From Pseudomonadota bacterium (lineage in GTDB: Bacteria; Pseudomonadota; Gammaproteobacteria; Burkholderiales; Burkholderiaceae_B), in assembly GCA_023425645.1 (NCBI GenBank), contig JAFACG010000009.1:303775-367774 (forward strand): DNA of 64,000 bases. The letters run 5' to 3'. The first letter of the stretch is position 1, and each line of letters starts with the position of its first letter. The notes below the pieces were generated by a model. That model ran no database searches. It saw only the letters and a list, made by a program, of their open reading frames with translations, and was not told the origin of the DNA. Shown here in pieces: positions 34,290 to 42,575 of the stretch. A program made the translations under genes and the position numbers.

Positions 34290-35525
34290 ATGGACGAAAA
34301 CGGCTTTACCACTTCCACCCTGCATTCCGACCGCCGCCTGGGCACTCAGCACGGCGCCATCCACCAGCCGCTGCATCCGTCCACCGAATATGGTTTCAGC
34401 GACGCCCGCGAATTGGCGGCGGTTTTCCAGGGCAAGGCCGGCTTTACCTACTCCCGCCAGGGCACGCCCACCACGGCGGCGCTGGAGGCCAAGGTCACGC
34501 GCATGGAGAAAGGCGTGGGCAGCGTCAGCTTCGCCACCGGCATGGCGGCCTTGACCGCGACCTTCTTCACCCTGCTGCGCCAGGGCGACCACTTGATCAC
34601 CAGCAAGTACATCTTCGGCAACACCAACAGCCTGCTGGGCACGCTGCGCGAGCTGGGCGTGCAGATCACGCTGGTGGACGCCACCGACCTGGCACAGGTG
34701 CAGGCCGCCCAGCAGCCCAACACCCGCATGGTGTTCGTGGAGACCATCGCCAATCCGGGCACGCAGATCGCCGATCTGCAGGGCGTGGGCCAGTGGTGCG
34801 AAGAGCAGGGCCTGGTCTATGTGGTGGACGCCACGCTGTCCTCGCCCTACCTGCGCCCGTCGCGCGATTTTAAGGCCTCCCTGGTGGTCAACTCCCTGTC
34901 CAAGCACATCGGCGGCCATGGCAACGCCCTGGGCGGCATGGTCACGGACACGGGTCTGTTCGACTGGAGCGACTATCCCAATATTGCCGAGGTCTACCGC
35001 AACGGCAATTCGCGCTCCTGGGGGCTGACCCAGATCAAGAAAAAAGGCCTGCGCGACATGGGCGGCACCCTGTCCTCGGACGTGGCCCATCGCCTGGCCG
35101 TGGGTTCCGAGACCCTGCCTTTGCGCATGGAGCGCATCTGTGCCAACGCCCTGGCGCTGGCGCGCTTCCTGCAGGCACACCCGCGCGTGCGCAAGGTGCA
35201 GTATCCCGGCCTGGAAGATCATCCCCAGCACGAGCGCGCCGCCGATTTGTTCGGCAATCGTTTCGGCGGGTTGATGAGCGTGGTGCTGGCTGAGGACGTG
35301 GACGTGTTCGATTTTCTGAATCGCCTGAACGTGTTCATCCTGGCCACGCATCTGGGCGACAACCGCAGCCTGGTGCTGCCGGTGGCCCACACCATCTATT
35401 ACGAGATGGGCGCTGAACAGCGCGCCATCATGGGCATTGCCGACAATCAGCTGCGCATTTCCGTCGGCATCGAGGATATCGCCGACCTGACCGGCGACTT
35501 TGATCAGGCGCTGGCCCGGTCCTGA
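34290..35525 (+). CDS. Cys/Met metabolism PLP-dependent enzyme (cystathionine gamma-synthase family)
   Basis: A 411-residue enzyme. The PLP lysine is K205 in NSLSKHIGGHG; D180 in VVDATLSSPY binds the pyridine nitrogen; SRQGTPT and FATGMAALTA are family signatures. Members include O-succinylhomoserine or O-acetylhomoserine sulfhydrylase, cystathionine gamma-synthase and gamma-lyase. The LSSPY in place of NTFATP suggests a subgroup distinct from MetB. I chose ATG 34290 over TTG 34278. The divergent partner downstream is a MocR regulator, convergent at the 3' end. Exact reaction is not assigned. Confidence 0.85.
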   Translation: MDENGFTTSTLHSDRRLGTQHGAIHQPLHPSTEYGFSDARELAAVFQGKAGFTYSRQGTPTTAALEAKVTRMEKGVGSVSFATGMAALTATFFTLLRQGDHLITSKYIFGNTNSLLGTLRELGVQITLVDATDLAQVQAAQQPNTRMVFVETIANPGTQIADLQGVGQWCEEQGLVYVVDATLSSPYLRPSRDFKASLVVNSLSKHIGGHGNALGGMVTDTGLFDWSDYPNIAEVYRNGNSRSWGLTQIKKKGLRDMGGTLSSDVAHRLAVGSETLPLRMERICANALALARFLQAHPRVRKVQYPGLEDHPQHERAADLFGNRFGGLMSVVLAEDVDVFDFLNRLNVFILATHLGDNRSLVLPVAHTIYYEMGAEQRAIMGIADNQLRISVGIEDIADLTGDFDQALARS

Positions 35526-35546
35526 TCGCCGGCCGGGCGGCGCGCT

Positions 35547-37013
35547 TCAGGTGATGGCGCGCTGCACGGCTCCCAGCAGTTTCATGGCCTGGCGGATTTC
35601 GGCGCATTCCAGGCGGGCGTAGCCGAACAGCAGATGGCGGGGATCCGTCGTGTCGGACTCCCGGCTGGCCGCCTGGGCCAGCGGATAGAGCCGGATGCCG
35701 TGGCGCAGCGCCGCATTGGCCAGGATGTGGGCGCCGGGGCTGTGGTCTGGAAGACGGAAGGCCAGGTGCATGCCGGCATTCCGGCCGCTGACCGTTCCGG
35801 CATCGCCCCAGATGTCGGCCAGCCCTTGCAGCAGGGCGTCGCGCTGTTCCAGGTAGCGGCGCCGCAGGATCTGTAGATGGCGGGCGAAACTGTATTCGTC
35901 GAAGTAGCGCGCCAGCACGGCCTGGGCCAGCCAGGGCGAGCCATTGTTCAGCAGCGCCTTGCGCTCGATGAAGTCTTGTGCCAGCGCCGGCGGACAGACC
36001 ATGTAGCCCAGCCTCAGGCCTGGCCCCAGCGTCTTGGAAAAGGAACCCAGGTAGATGACCTGCCGCGGGCTCATGGCCGCCAGCGGCGGAGGCAGGGCGG
36101 GGCCGTAGCAGAAGTCCCCGTCGTAATCGTCCTCGATGATGATGGCGCCCGTGCGTCCGGCCCACTCCAGCAGTTGCCGGCGCCGCTCCATGGACAAGGT
36201 GTGGCCCAGCGGGTATTGGTGGGACGGCGTGACGAACGCCAGGCGCACCGGCGCGTCGGGCAGGAGATCCGTGCGCAGGCCCTGTTCGTCCACGGGCACG
36301 GGACAGGCCTGCGCCCCGTGGCGGCGCAACAGGTTGTAGAAGCCGGTGTAACCGGGCGATTCGTGCACGGCGGCGCTGTTGTGATCCAGGAAGTGAGAGG
36401 CGATCAGGCTGAGCGCCTCCTGGCTGCCCGCCGTGACGATGACGTGCTCAGGATCGGCCTTGATCCCTTTGGTGGCGGCCAGGTAGTCGGCGATCTGCAG
36501 CCGCAGGCCCCACAGGCCTTCGGGCGGCGTGTAATCGGCCATGGCCGAGCCGGCATGGCGCAGCAGCTGGTTGGACAGGTGGATGAACTGGCGCAGCGGA
36601 AAAGCATGCACGGACGGGCGGCCCACCTTGAAGTCGAACCGTATGGGCACGGGCGGCGGCGGGACGTGCACGCCGCTGGCCCTGGCCACATTCACCGGAT
36701 CCGTATGGACGGAGGCCGGCCCATCCTGCACGAAATCAGGATCCGCGCTCTTGGGAGGCCCGCGTCTATGCGCTGTGACGAAGAAGCCGCGGCTGGGCTC
36801 GCTGTGGATCAGGTTGGAGTCGATGAGCAGGTCGTACGCTCCCATGACGGTGTTCTTGGAGACCTGGAGCAGGGAGGCCATGCGGGTGATGGAGGGCAGG
36901 CGGTTGCCGTCCTGCAGGCGGCCGGAGCAGATGAGGGTTTCGATCTGGCGCGCTATCTGCCGCTTGTAGGGCGAGCCGTGCGCATGAGTCAGGGTGATGG
37001 GCAATGAGAACAT
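35547..37013 (-). CDS. MocR-family (GntR/aminotransferase) regulator
   Basis: A 488-residue PdxR/MocR-type regulator. The N-terminal GntR winged helix covers residues about 12-80 (ALYDLLI-type helix: VSKNTVMGAYDLLIDSNLI), followed by a linker and a fold-type I aminotransferase-like domain (about 115-488) with GSFSKTLGPGLRLGYMV, where the PLP lysine is expected. Such proteins use PLP or its adducts as sensors, for example of GABA, taurine or PLP itself. The target is unknown; the neighbouring PLP enzyme gene is convergent, so it is a possible but unproven partner. Confidence 0.88.
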   Translation of the reverse strand: MFSLPITLTHAHGSPYKRQIARQIETLICSGRLQDGNRLPSITRMASLLQVSKNTVMGAYDLLIDSNLIHSEPSRGFFVTAHRRGPPKSADPDFVQDGPASVHTDPVNVARASGVHVPPPPVPIRFDFKVGRPSVHAFPLRQFIHLSNQLLRHAGSAMADYTPPEGLWGLRLQIADYLAATKGIKADPEHVIVTAGSQEALSLIASHFLDHNSAAVHESPGYTGFYNLLRRHGAQACPVPVDEQGLRTDLLPDAPVRLAFVTPSHQYPLGHTLSMERRRQLLEWAGRTGAIIIEDDYDGDFCYGPALPPPLAAMSPRQVIYLGSFSKTLGPGLRLGYMVCPPALAQDFIERKALLNNGSPWLAQAVLARYFDEYSFARHLQILRRRYLEQRDALLQGLADIWGDAGTVSGRNAGMHLAFRLPDHSPGAHILANAALRHGIRLYPLAQAASRESDTTDPRHLLFGYARLECAEIRQAMKLLGAVQRAIT

Positions 37014-37311
37014 GGCATGGAACGGGGAAATCGGAGGCTGTCTGCAATCGAGCCGTACACGACGACTATAGGCCCGAGGCAGGCATTCGGGCCTTGCGCT
37101 GCATCAAACAGTCATTCGTTCGTGATAAACATGTCCAGCCTGCCTCAAGACCGTTGAATACGGTCTGAGAGCCCAGGCAGCTTGCGGTTTGGACCCGAGG
37201 CCATCCGTAACCAGCGGCGATTCCGTATCTGTACCTTTTCAAGGAAAAATCACAATCGTTATAGTGCAGTCGGCCTTGCCGTTCTGCAGGGCGATTGTTG
37301 GAGGTACTAGG
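37014..37311. other. 298-base divergent promoter region of MocR and nirN genes
   Basis: No coding frame. It contains a hairpin-like AGACCGT/ACGGTCT (about 37148-37166). I looked for an FNR/Dnr box (TTGAT-N4-ATCAA) and saw no good match, although heme d1 genes are usually under such control. Confidence 0.5.
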
Positions 37312-38871
37312 ATGTACAGAAAGCTCATGACTCTGGCGCTCCTGTCGGCCGCGGTCGGTTCGGCCCTGGCGGCAACGACCGAGGAGCAGGTTCGGGTCGA
37401 TCATTTGTTTCAACAGAATTGCGCTGTCTGTCACGGCGCTGACCGGGGCGGCTATATCGCTCCCGCCCTGACCAGCGACAGGCTGGTGCAGAGCGAGATC
37501 GCCCTGCGGGGCACCATCATGACCGGCATACCGGACACTTTGATGCCGCCATTCGCCGGACGCCTGTCCGACGAGGACATCCGCGCGCTGGCGCACCTGA
37601 TCAAGACGGAGCCGGCGGCGGATCTCAAATGGGGCATGGACGAAATCCGCGCCAGCGTCAAAGTGCTGGTGGACGAGGCCACGCTGCCCGCCAAGCCTGC
37701 CTATGCCATCGATTCGGTCTACGACCTGATGGTGGTCATGGCGCGCGGCCGCTACGGCCGCGGCGACGAAGGCAACAATGCCCGCACGGTGTTCCTGGAC
37801 GGCAAGACCAACCAGGTGGTGGGCGAGATCGCCACGCCCAGCGCGCCGCACATCATGGACTTCAGCCCGGCCAGCGAACGCTGGGCCTGGCTCAAGAGCG
37901 ATGACGGTCACGTCTACAAGATCGACCTCTACACGCTGCAGATCGTGCGCCAGGCCAAGGTCGGCCTGACGGGGCCGGGCATCGCCGTTTCCAAGGATGG
38001 AAAGTGGCTTGCCATCAGCTCCTTCGTGCCGCGCAGCGTCGCCATCCTGAAAGCCGACACGCTCGAACCGGTCAAGTACATGGACCTGGAGGGCGAGGAC
38101 CCCGATGGCAAGTTCGTCAAGTCCGCTGGCGGGCCCGTCATCGGCAGCCGCATCAACAACAAGTTCGCCCTGACGCTGCGCCAGGCCGGACAGATCTGGA
38201 TCATCGATCCGGACAAGCCCGGCATGCCGGTGACCAAGCTCAAGAAGGTGGGCCGCCTGCTGCACGATACCTTCCTGACGCCCGACGGCCGCTACTCCAT
38301 GGTGGCGTCCTACGACGACAACAAGTTCGTTGCCATCGACCTGAAGGAAGACAAGGTGGTGCGCGACATACCGGCGGGCTGCCAGCCGCATGTAGGCTCG
38401 GGCTCGGTAACCGAGATCAATGGCCGCATGCTGGCGTTCGGCACCAATATGGGCACGTGCAAGAAAGGCTCCGTGGTCACGGTCTGGGATACCAAGGATT
38501 TCTCGGTGGTCAAGCAGATCCCGGTGGCCGGCGCCACCGAGTCGCCGGCCGCGCACCCGAATGCGCCGTACGTGGCGGTGGACATCGTGGACAAGGACAA
38601 GCGCGCCGCCTGGATCCAGCTCATCGACAAAAACACACTGGAAGTCGCCAAGACCCTGGACGTGGGCGGCCATTCCTTCTTCCCGAACTACAACCGTACG
38701 GGCGATTTCCTGTACGTCAGTTCCGGCTACTGGGGAGACCGCCTCAAGATCTACGACAGCCGCACGCTGGAACTGGTGGCCGAACACAAGATGGAAAGCC
38801 CCTCCGGGATATTCTCCCGGGCCCGTACGCGCTGGCTGACCATAGGCCAGCCTGAAACCCAGAAATTCTGA
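37312..38871 (+). CDS. nirN: NirN-type cytochrome c / cytochrome d1 protein
   Basis: A 519-residue periplasmic protein with a Sec signal peptide (about residues 1-21). A cytochrome c domain has CAVCH at residues 37-41; the rest is an eight-bladed d1-type propeller. Histidines matching the two active-site His of NirS are present in RLLHDTF and CQPHVGSG, but the C-terminal end (SPSGIFSRARTRW) resembles NirN and NirF rather than NirS. NirN oxidises dihydro-heme d1 in the last maturation step. I chose ATG 37312. It is the first gene of the plus-strand arm of the cluster. Confidence 0.82.
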   Translation: MYRKLMTLALLSAAVGSALAATTEEQVRVDHLFQQNCAVCHGADRGGYIAPALTSDRLVQSEIALRGTIMTGIPDTLMPPFAGRLSDEDIRALAHLIKTEPAADLKWGMDEIRASVKVLVDEATLPAKPAYAIDSVYDLMVVMARGRYGRGDEGNNARTVFLDGKTNQVVGEIATPSAPHIMDFSPASERWAWLKSDDGHVYKIDLYTLQIVRQAKVGLTGPGIAVSKDGKWLAISSFVPRSVAILKADTLEPVKYMDLEGEDPDGKFVKSAGGPVIGSRINNKFALTLRQAGQIWIIDPDKPGMPVTKLKKVGRLLHDTFLTPDGRYSMVASYDDNKFVAIDLKEDKVVRDIPAGCQPHVGSGSVTEINGRMLAFGTNMGTCKKGSVVTVWDTKDFSVVKQIPVAGATESPAAHPNAPYVAVDIVDKDKRAAWIQLIDKNTLEVAKTLDVGGHSFFPNYNRTGDFLYVSSGYWGDRLKIYDSRTLELVAEHKMESPSGIFSRARTRWLTIGQPETQKF

Positions 38872-38885
38872 TGAAGGGGAAAACC

Positions 38886-39230
38886 ATGAAATCGATGCTT
38901 GGAACCGCCATCGTGCTGTGCGGCCTTGGCCTGGGCCAGGCCTGGGCGACGGACGCGAAGCCCGAACTGGTCGGCAAGACGCCGCAGACCGATCTTTCCG
39001 TACAGGCGGGCTCGCTATTGTCCATGTGCGCTTCGTGCCATGGGGGCGATGGAATCAGCAGCGTGGGCCTGTACCCCAATCTTGCGGGGCAGAAGGCGGA
39101 ATACCTGGTCAAGCAGTTGCATGCGTTCAAGACCCGCGAGCGCAACGACCCTGTCATGAGCTCGATGGCGGAGCCGCTCAGCGATGAAATCATCCGCGAG
39201 CTGGCAGAGTATTTCGCCGGCCTGAAGTAA
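38886..39230 (+). CDS. Cytochrome c (class I, c553/c4-like)
   Basis: A 114-residue periplasmic monoheme cytochrome with a signal peptide (about 1-21) and heme motif CASCH (C48, C51, H52). The Met ligand is probably in the VMSSMAEPL region (residues about 89-97). ATG 38871 overlaps the nirN stop, but ATG 38886 has a well-placed AAGGGGA Shine-Dalgarno. It may deliver electrons to NirN or NirS. Confidence 0.85.
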   Translation: MKSMLGTAIVLCGLGLGQAWATDAKPELVGKTPQTDLSVQAGSLLSMCASCHGGDGISSVGLYPNLAGQKAEYLVKQLHAFKTRERNDPVMSSMAEPLSDEIIRELAEYFAGLK

Positions 39231-39240
39231 TTCTCGTACC

Positions 39241-39262
39241 GGCGCCGGGCCATCCCGGCGCC
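39241..39262. repeat. Perfect hairpin between cytochrome c and CysG-like genes
   Basis: GGCGCCGGG-CCAT-CCCGGCGCC, a 9-bp perfect stem 10 bases after the cytochrome stop and 16 bases before the next start. No T-run; it may stabilise or attenuate the operon mRNA. Confidence 0.6.
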
Positions 39263-39278
39263 GCAAGGATAGTGTGGA

Positions 39279-40259
39279 ATGAACCTGTTTCCTTTGTTCT
39301 TCGACCTGGCGGGCAAAGCGGTCACCGTAGTGGGCGGCGGCGTGGTGGCCGAACGCAAGGTCAGACTGCTGCTGCGCTCGGGCGCCAACGTCACCGTGGT
39401 GGCGCCCGAGCAGACGCCCTGGCTGCGGGCCGGCGCCCAGGCGGGCGCTTTGTGCAGCGTATTCGCCTTGTTTGCGCCCGCCCACCTGGAAGGCAGTTGG
39501 CTGACGATCGCCGCCACCGGTCGGCGCGACGCCAACCAGGCCGTGGCGAGGGCGGCCCATCAGTTGCGCATGCCGTGCAATGTTGTCGACGATGCGCAAT
39601 TGTCTTCCGTCCAGGTGCCGGCCATCATCGATCGTTCGCCCCTCATGGTAGCCGTGTCGTCGGCCGGTTCGGCGCCCGTACTGGCGCGCCGAACCAGGGA
39701 GCGCATCGAAGGCGTGCTGGAGGAGTCACTAGGCCTGCTTGCCGCGCTGGCCGCGCGCTACCGGCGCGATATCAAGCTGGCGTTTCCCGACGTGAACGCC
39801 CGGCGCCGCTTCTTCGACTGGCTGCTGGACAGCGAGGCGCAGGCGCTGCTTGCCGCCGGCAGGACAGACAAGGCCGCGGCCTTGCTGGAATCCGCCTTGC
39901 AGGTCCGTACGCAGCTCGGACAGGCGCAGGTCAGCATCGCCGCCATTGCGGATCTGCCGGCGGCCGATCTGTTGACCCTGCGTGCATTGCGCGCCTTGAA
40001 CCAGGCGGATCGGGTCCTGTACTTGCCCCAGACCTTGCCGGAAATACTCGAGAAGGCCAGGCGCGACGCAGGCTTGCTGGCGCTGGACGAAGCCGGCGGG
40101 GTCCTGCAGGGGGAATTGCTGGATGCGCCGTTCTGGCAGGGCCTGTGCCGATCCTGGGCGCGGGGCGAGCGCATTGTCATCACATGGAAGTCCACTTGGG
40201 ACACCCAAGCGCTGGCCGCGTTGTTGGCGCAACAGGGCGTACGTTGCACAGTGATCTGA
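39279..40259 (+). CDS. CysG-like precorrin-2 dehydrogenase with a degenerate methyltransferase half
   Basis: A 326-residue protein. Residues 1-215 match the CysG N-terminal dehydrogenase/ferrochelatase: Rossmann motif VTVVGGGVVAERK (15-27) and catalytic region NVVDD...SSAGSAPVLARR (101-138). From residue 217 it resembles the start of the SUMT methyltransferase (AADLLTLRALRALNQADRVLY), but the GAGPGD loop is replaced by IAAIADLPAAD and only about 110 residues remain of the usual 240. The methyltransferase half is therefore probably inactive. A complete SUMT (nirE) is encoded at the other end of the cluster. Together they would make precorrin-2 and siroheme for heme d1. Confidence 0.82.
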   Translation: MNLFPLFFDLAGKAVTVVGGGVVAERKVRLLLRSGANVTVVAPEQTPWLRAGAQAGALCSVFALFAPAHLEGSWLTIAATGRRDANQAVARAAHQLRMPCNVVDDAQLSSVQVPAIIDRSPLMVAVSSAGSAPVLARRTRERIEGVLEESLGLLAALAARYRRDIKLAFPDVNARRRFFDWLLDSEAQALLAAGRTDKAAALLESALQVRTQLGQAQVSIAAIADLPAADLLTLRALRALNQADRVLYLPQTLPEILEKARRDAGLLALDEAGGVLQGELLDAPFWQGLCRSWARGERIVITWKSTWDTQALAALLAQQGVRCTVI

Positions 40260-40384
40260 GCCTCGCAAGCTGATTCTTCAGGTTTAAGCCAGATTTTCGT
40301 GGCGATTTGCAATGTCGTGGCTTCCCAGGCCTTCGCGCCGGGGAAGCATCTTGATGCGCGTCCGAAAGGCTTATTTCTTTTTCG

Positions 40385-40423
<39 letters not shown>

Positions 40424-40435
40424 GCTCAGCCTGGC

Positions 40436-41581
40436 TCAGGCCGTGCCGGGCGCAGCAATCTCCTGTTCCGTAAGGTAGCAGCCGGGATCTTCCGCCCAGA
40501 GGTCGCCTGTTTTCTTCTGGGCGCGGGTGCGCGTGTTGCCATTGCAGATGGGCAGGTAGGCGCAGCGGGCGCAACGGCCTTTGACGGGGCGGGGGCGTTG
40601 GCGCAGCTGGGCCAGAGGCGGTTCGGACGTGTCTGCCCAGATGGCCGAGAATGGGCGCGACAGGACGTTGCCCAGCTTGTGGTGCCACCACATGGTGTCG
40701 GGGTGTACATTGCCGCGATTGTCGATGTTGGCCACATTGACGCCCGAAGCATTGCCGCCCCACTGGAGCAGCCTGGCCTGGATCCTGGCTGCCTGTTCGG
40801 GATAGTGGCGTCGCACCCAGTGCAGGAAGAATACGCCGTCGGCGTCGTTGTTGCCGGAGGTGAATTCCTTGGGCTGACCGGCCTGCATGTAGGCCAGGCA
40901 GGCTTCGAAGACCTGCTCCATGGCTTGCCGGGTCATCTGGTGGTGGCTGTCCTGCCGATGGTGCCGCGCGCCCCGGCCGGCGTAGTTCAGGTGGGACAGA
41001 TAAAAGCGGTCTATGCCCTCATCGCCCAGCAAGGCCAGCAGGCCGGGCAGATCGATGTCGTTTTCCTGCGTCAGGGTGAAGCGTATGCCGACTTTCAATT
41101 GCCGGTCGCGGCATAGCCTCAGCCCCTTCAGGGAGGCGGCATAGGCGCCGTCCTGGCCCCGGATGCGATCGTGGCGCGCTTGAAGTCCGTCCAGGGAAAT
41201 GCCTACGTAATCGAAGCCGCTGTCCGCGATGGCGTCGATGTTGTCCTCCTTGATCAGGGTGCCGTTGGAGGACAGGCCCACGTACAGCCCCAGGCTGCGG
41301 GCGCGGCGGGCGATGTCAAAGACATCGGGACGCAGCAGGGGTTCGCCGCCGGACAGGATCAGGGCGCGCACTCCGAAGGCATGCAGGTCGTCCATGACGG
41401 AACAGATCTGGGCGAATGAGAGTTCGCCGGGGAAGTCCTTGTCCACGGAGGCGGAATAGCAGTGGCTGCAATGCAGGTTGCAGCGCCGGATCAGGTTCCA
41501 GATCACGACCGGGCCGGAACGCGGGGGCGCCGGGGGCGTGGGGTTCTGCAGTTGGGCGATGAAACTGGAAATGCGAAACAT
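40436..41581 (-). CDS. nirJ: Radical SAM heme d1 synthase NirJ
   Basis: A 381-residue radical SAM protein that converts didecarboxysiroheme toward heme d1 by removing two propionate groups. The 4Fe-4S motif is CNLHCSHC (C34, C38, C41), with a SAM-binding GGEPLLRPD near residue 77. A C-terminal SPASM-like cysteine set is visible (GRCARCAYLPICNGN and GCYL). It is the last gene of the minus-strand operon, 2 bases after nirH. The stop lies 13 bases from the TGC microsatellite. Confidence 0.94.
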   Translation of the reverse strand: MFRISSFIAQLQNPTPPAPPRSGPVVIWNLIRRCNLHCSHCYSASVDKDFPGELSFAQICSVMDDLHAFGVRALILSGGEPLLRPDVFDIARRARSLGLYVGLSSNGTLIKEDNIDAIADSGFDYVGISLDGLQARHDRIRGQDGAYAASLKGLRLCRDRQLKVGIRFTLTQENDIDLPGLLALLGDEGIDRFYLSHLNYAGRGARHHRQDSHHQMTRQAMEQVFEACLAYMQAGQPKEFTSGNNDADGVFFLHWVRRHYPEQAARIQARLLQWGGNASGVNVANIDNRGNVHPDTMWWHHKLGNVLSRPFSAIWADTSEPPLAQLRQRPRPVKGRCARCAYLPICNGNTRTRAQKKTGDLWAEDPGCYLTEQEIAAPGTA

Positions 41582-41583
41582 GG

Positions 41584-42087
41584 TCAGTCGCTCCGTAGGC
41601 GCAAGCCGGTTTTCTTCAGGATGGCGGTCGAGAAAAGAATGTCGCGCTCCCGCAGGGCGCCGGGCAATGCCGCGTGCAGCATTTCAGTGATGGCGCTTGC
41701 GCGGGCGCGCACGGCTCCGTGATCCGTGCCGTGCAGCATGGCGAAGAGGTTGTAGGGCCACAGCGGGCGGTGCCGGGGCCGGCGATAGCAGTGGCTGACG
41801 TCGGGCAATGCGCCCAGCAGTTGGCCGGCCTGGTCGACATGGCCGTCATCCACGTCCCAGACGCACATGCCGTTGGCAACGAAACCCAGGGCGTAGTGGT
41901 TGGGCACTGCGCCGATGCGGCGTATCAGGCCTTGTTCAAGCATGGCCTGCAGCCGGGCCAGCACCTGGGCCTGGGGCACGCCAAGGCGCAGGGCCAGGGC
42001 TTCGTAGGGAGCCGGCACCATGGGCAAACCGGCCTGCGCGGCGCGTATCAGCGCTGCGTCGGCAGGGGCAAGACGGCGCGAAGTCAT
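41584..42087 (-). CDS. nirH: Siroheme decarboxylase subunit NirH
   Basis: A 167-residue Lrp-like protein. It has an N-terminal HTH fold remnant (LALRLGVPQAQVLARL) and the AhbB-like motif CYRRPRHRPLWPYNLFAMLHG (shown in part: HCYRRPRH, NLFAMLHG) near residue 105. NirD, L, G and H together decarboxylate siroheme to didecarboxysiroheme. I chose ATG 42087. Its CYRR motif groups it with the second half of the NirDL fusion. Confidence 0.9.
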   Translation of the reverse strand: MTSRRLAPADAALIRAAQAGLPMVPAPYEALALRLGVPQAQVLARLQAMLEQGLIRRIGAVPNHYALGFVANGMCVWDVDDGHVDQAGQLLGALPDVSHCYRRPRHRPLWPYNLFAMLHGTDHGAVRARASAITEMLHAALPGALRERDILFSTAILKKTGLRLRSD

Positions 42088-42089
42088 TG

Positions 42090-42575
42090 TCAAAGCTCCA
42101 GTTTCAAGTGCAGGAAATATTCGCGTTCCTTGGGAAAGGCCAGCACGGGCAGCCCGGTTTCTTGTTCGATGGCGCGCAGGCAGGACTGGATGCCGGCTAT
42201 GGAGTCGGCGGCCAGCACGAACCACATGTTCAGCGCGTGGTCCCGCCTGTAGTTGTGGGCGACCTCCTCGTGCCGGTTGACGGCTTGCACGGCGGTTTCC
42301 CACTGGGTGTCGGGCACGGCCATGGTGGCCAGGCAGTATGCGCCGCCCGCGGCTTCGATCTGGAACAAGGGACCGAAGCGGGTCAGGACGCCGGCCTGGC
42401 GCAGGCGCGCGAGGCGGGCGATCAGTTTGGTTTCCGTCAGGTTCAGCGTGGGTGCAGCCTGTGCGAAAGGGCGAGGGCAGATCGGGAAGCCGCTTTGCAA
42501 GGCGTTGATCACGCGGCGGTCCGTATCGTCCAGTGTCAGGGGAGTGAAGGCGGAGTGCCTGGGCTGTTCAGTCAT
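42090..42575 (-). CDS. nirG: Siroheme decarboxylase subunit NirG
   Basis: A 161-residue Lrp-like protein of the siroheme decarboxylase family. The N-terminal HTH-like region (ALQSGFPICPRPFAQAA) is followed by AHNYRRDHALNMWFVLAA, the HNY-type motif that binds siroheme in AhbA-like subunits. It overlaps the nirDL gene by 8 bases and precedes nirH by 2 bases. Confidence 0.9.
   Translation of the reverse strand: MTEQPRHSAFTPLTLDDTDRRVINALQSGFPICPRPFAQAAPTLNLTETKLIARLARLRQAGVLTRFGPLFQIEAAGGAYCLATMAVPDTQWETAVQAVNRHEEVAHNYRRDHALNMWFVLAADSIAGIQSCLRAIEQETGLPVLAFPKEREYFLHLKLEL

Noticed and set aside
37312..38871. Calling this gene nirS
   Set aside because: Two active-site-type His are kept, but the C-terminus and short N-terminal cytochrome domain resemble NirN, and it is linked to heme d1 biosynthesis genes. 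Phylogeny could reverse this.
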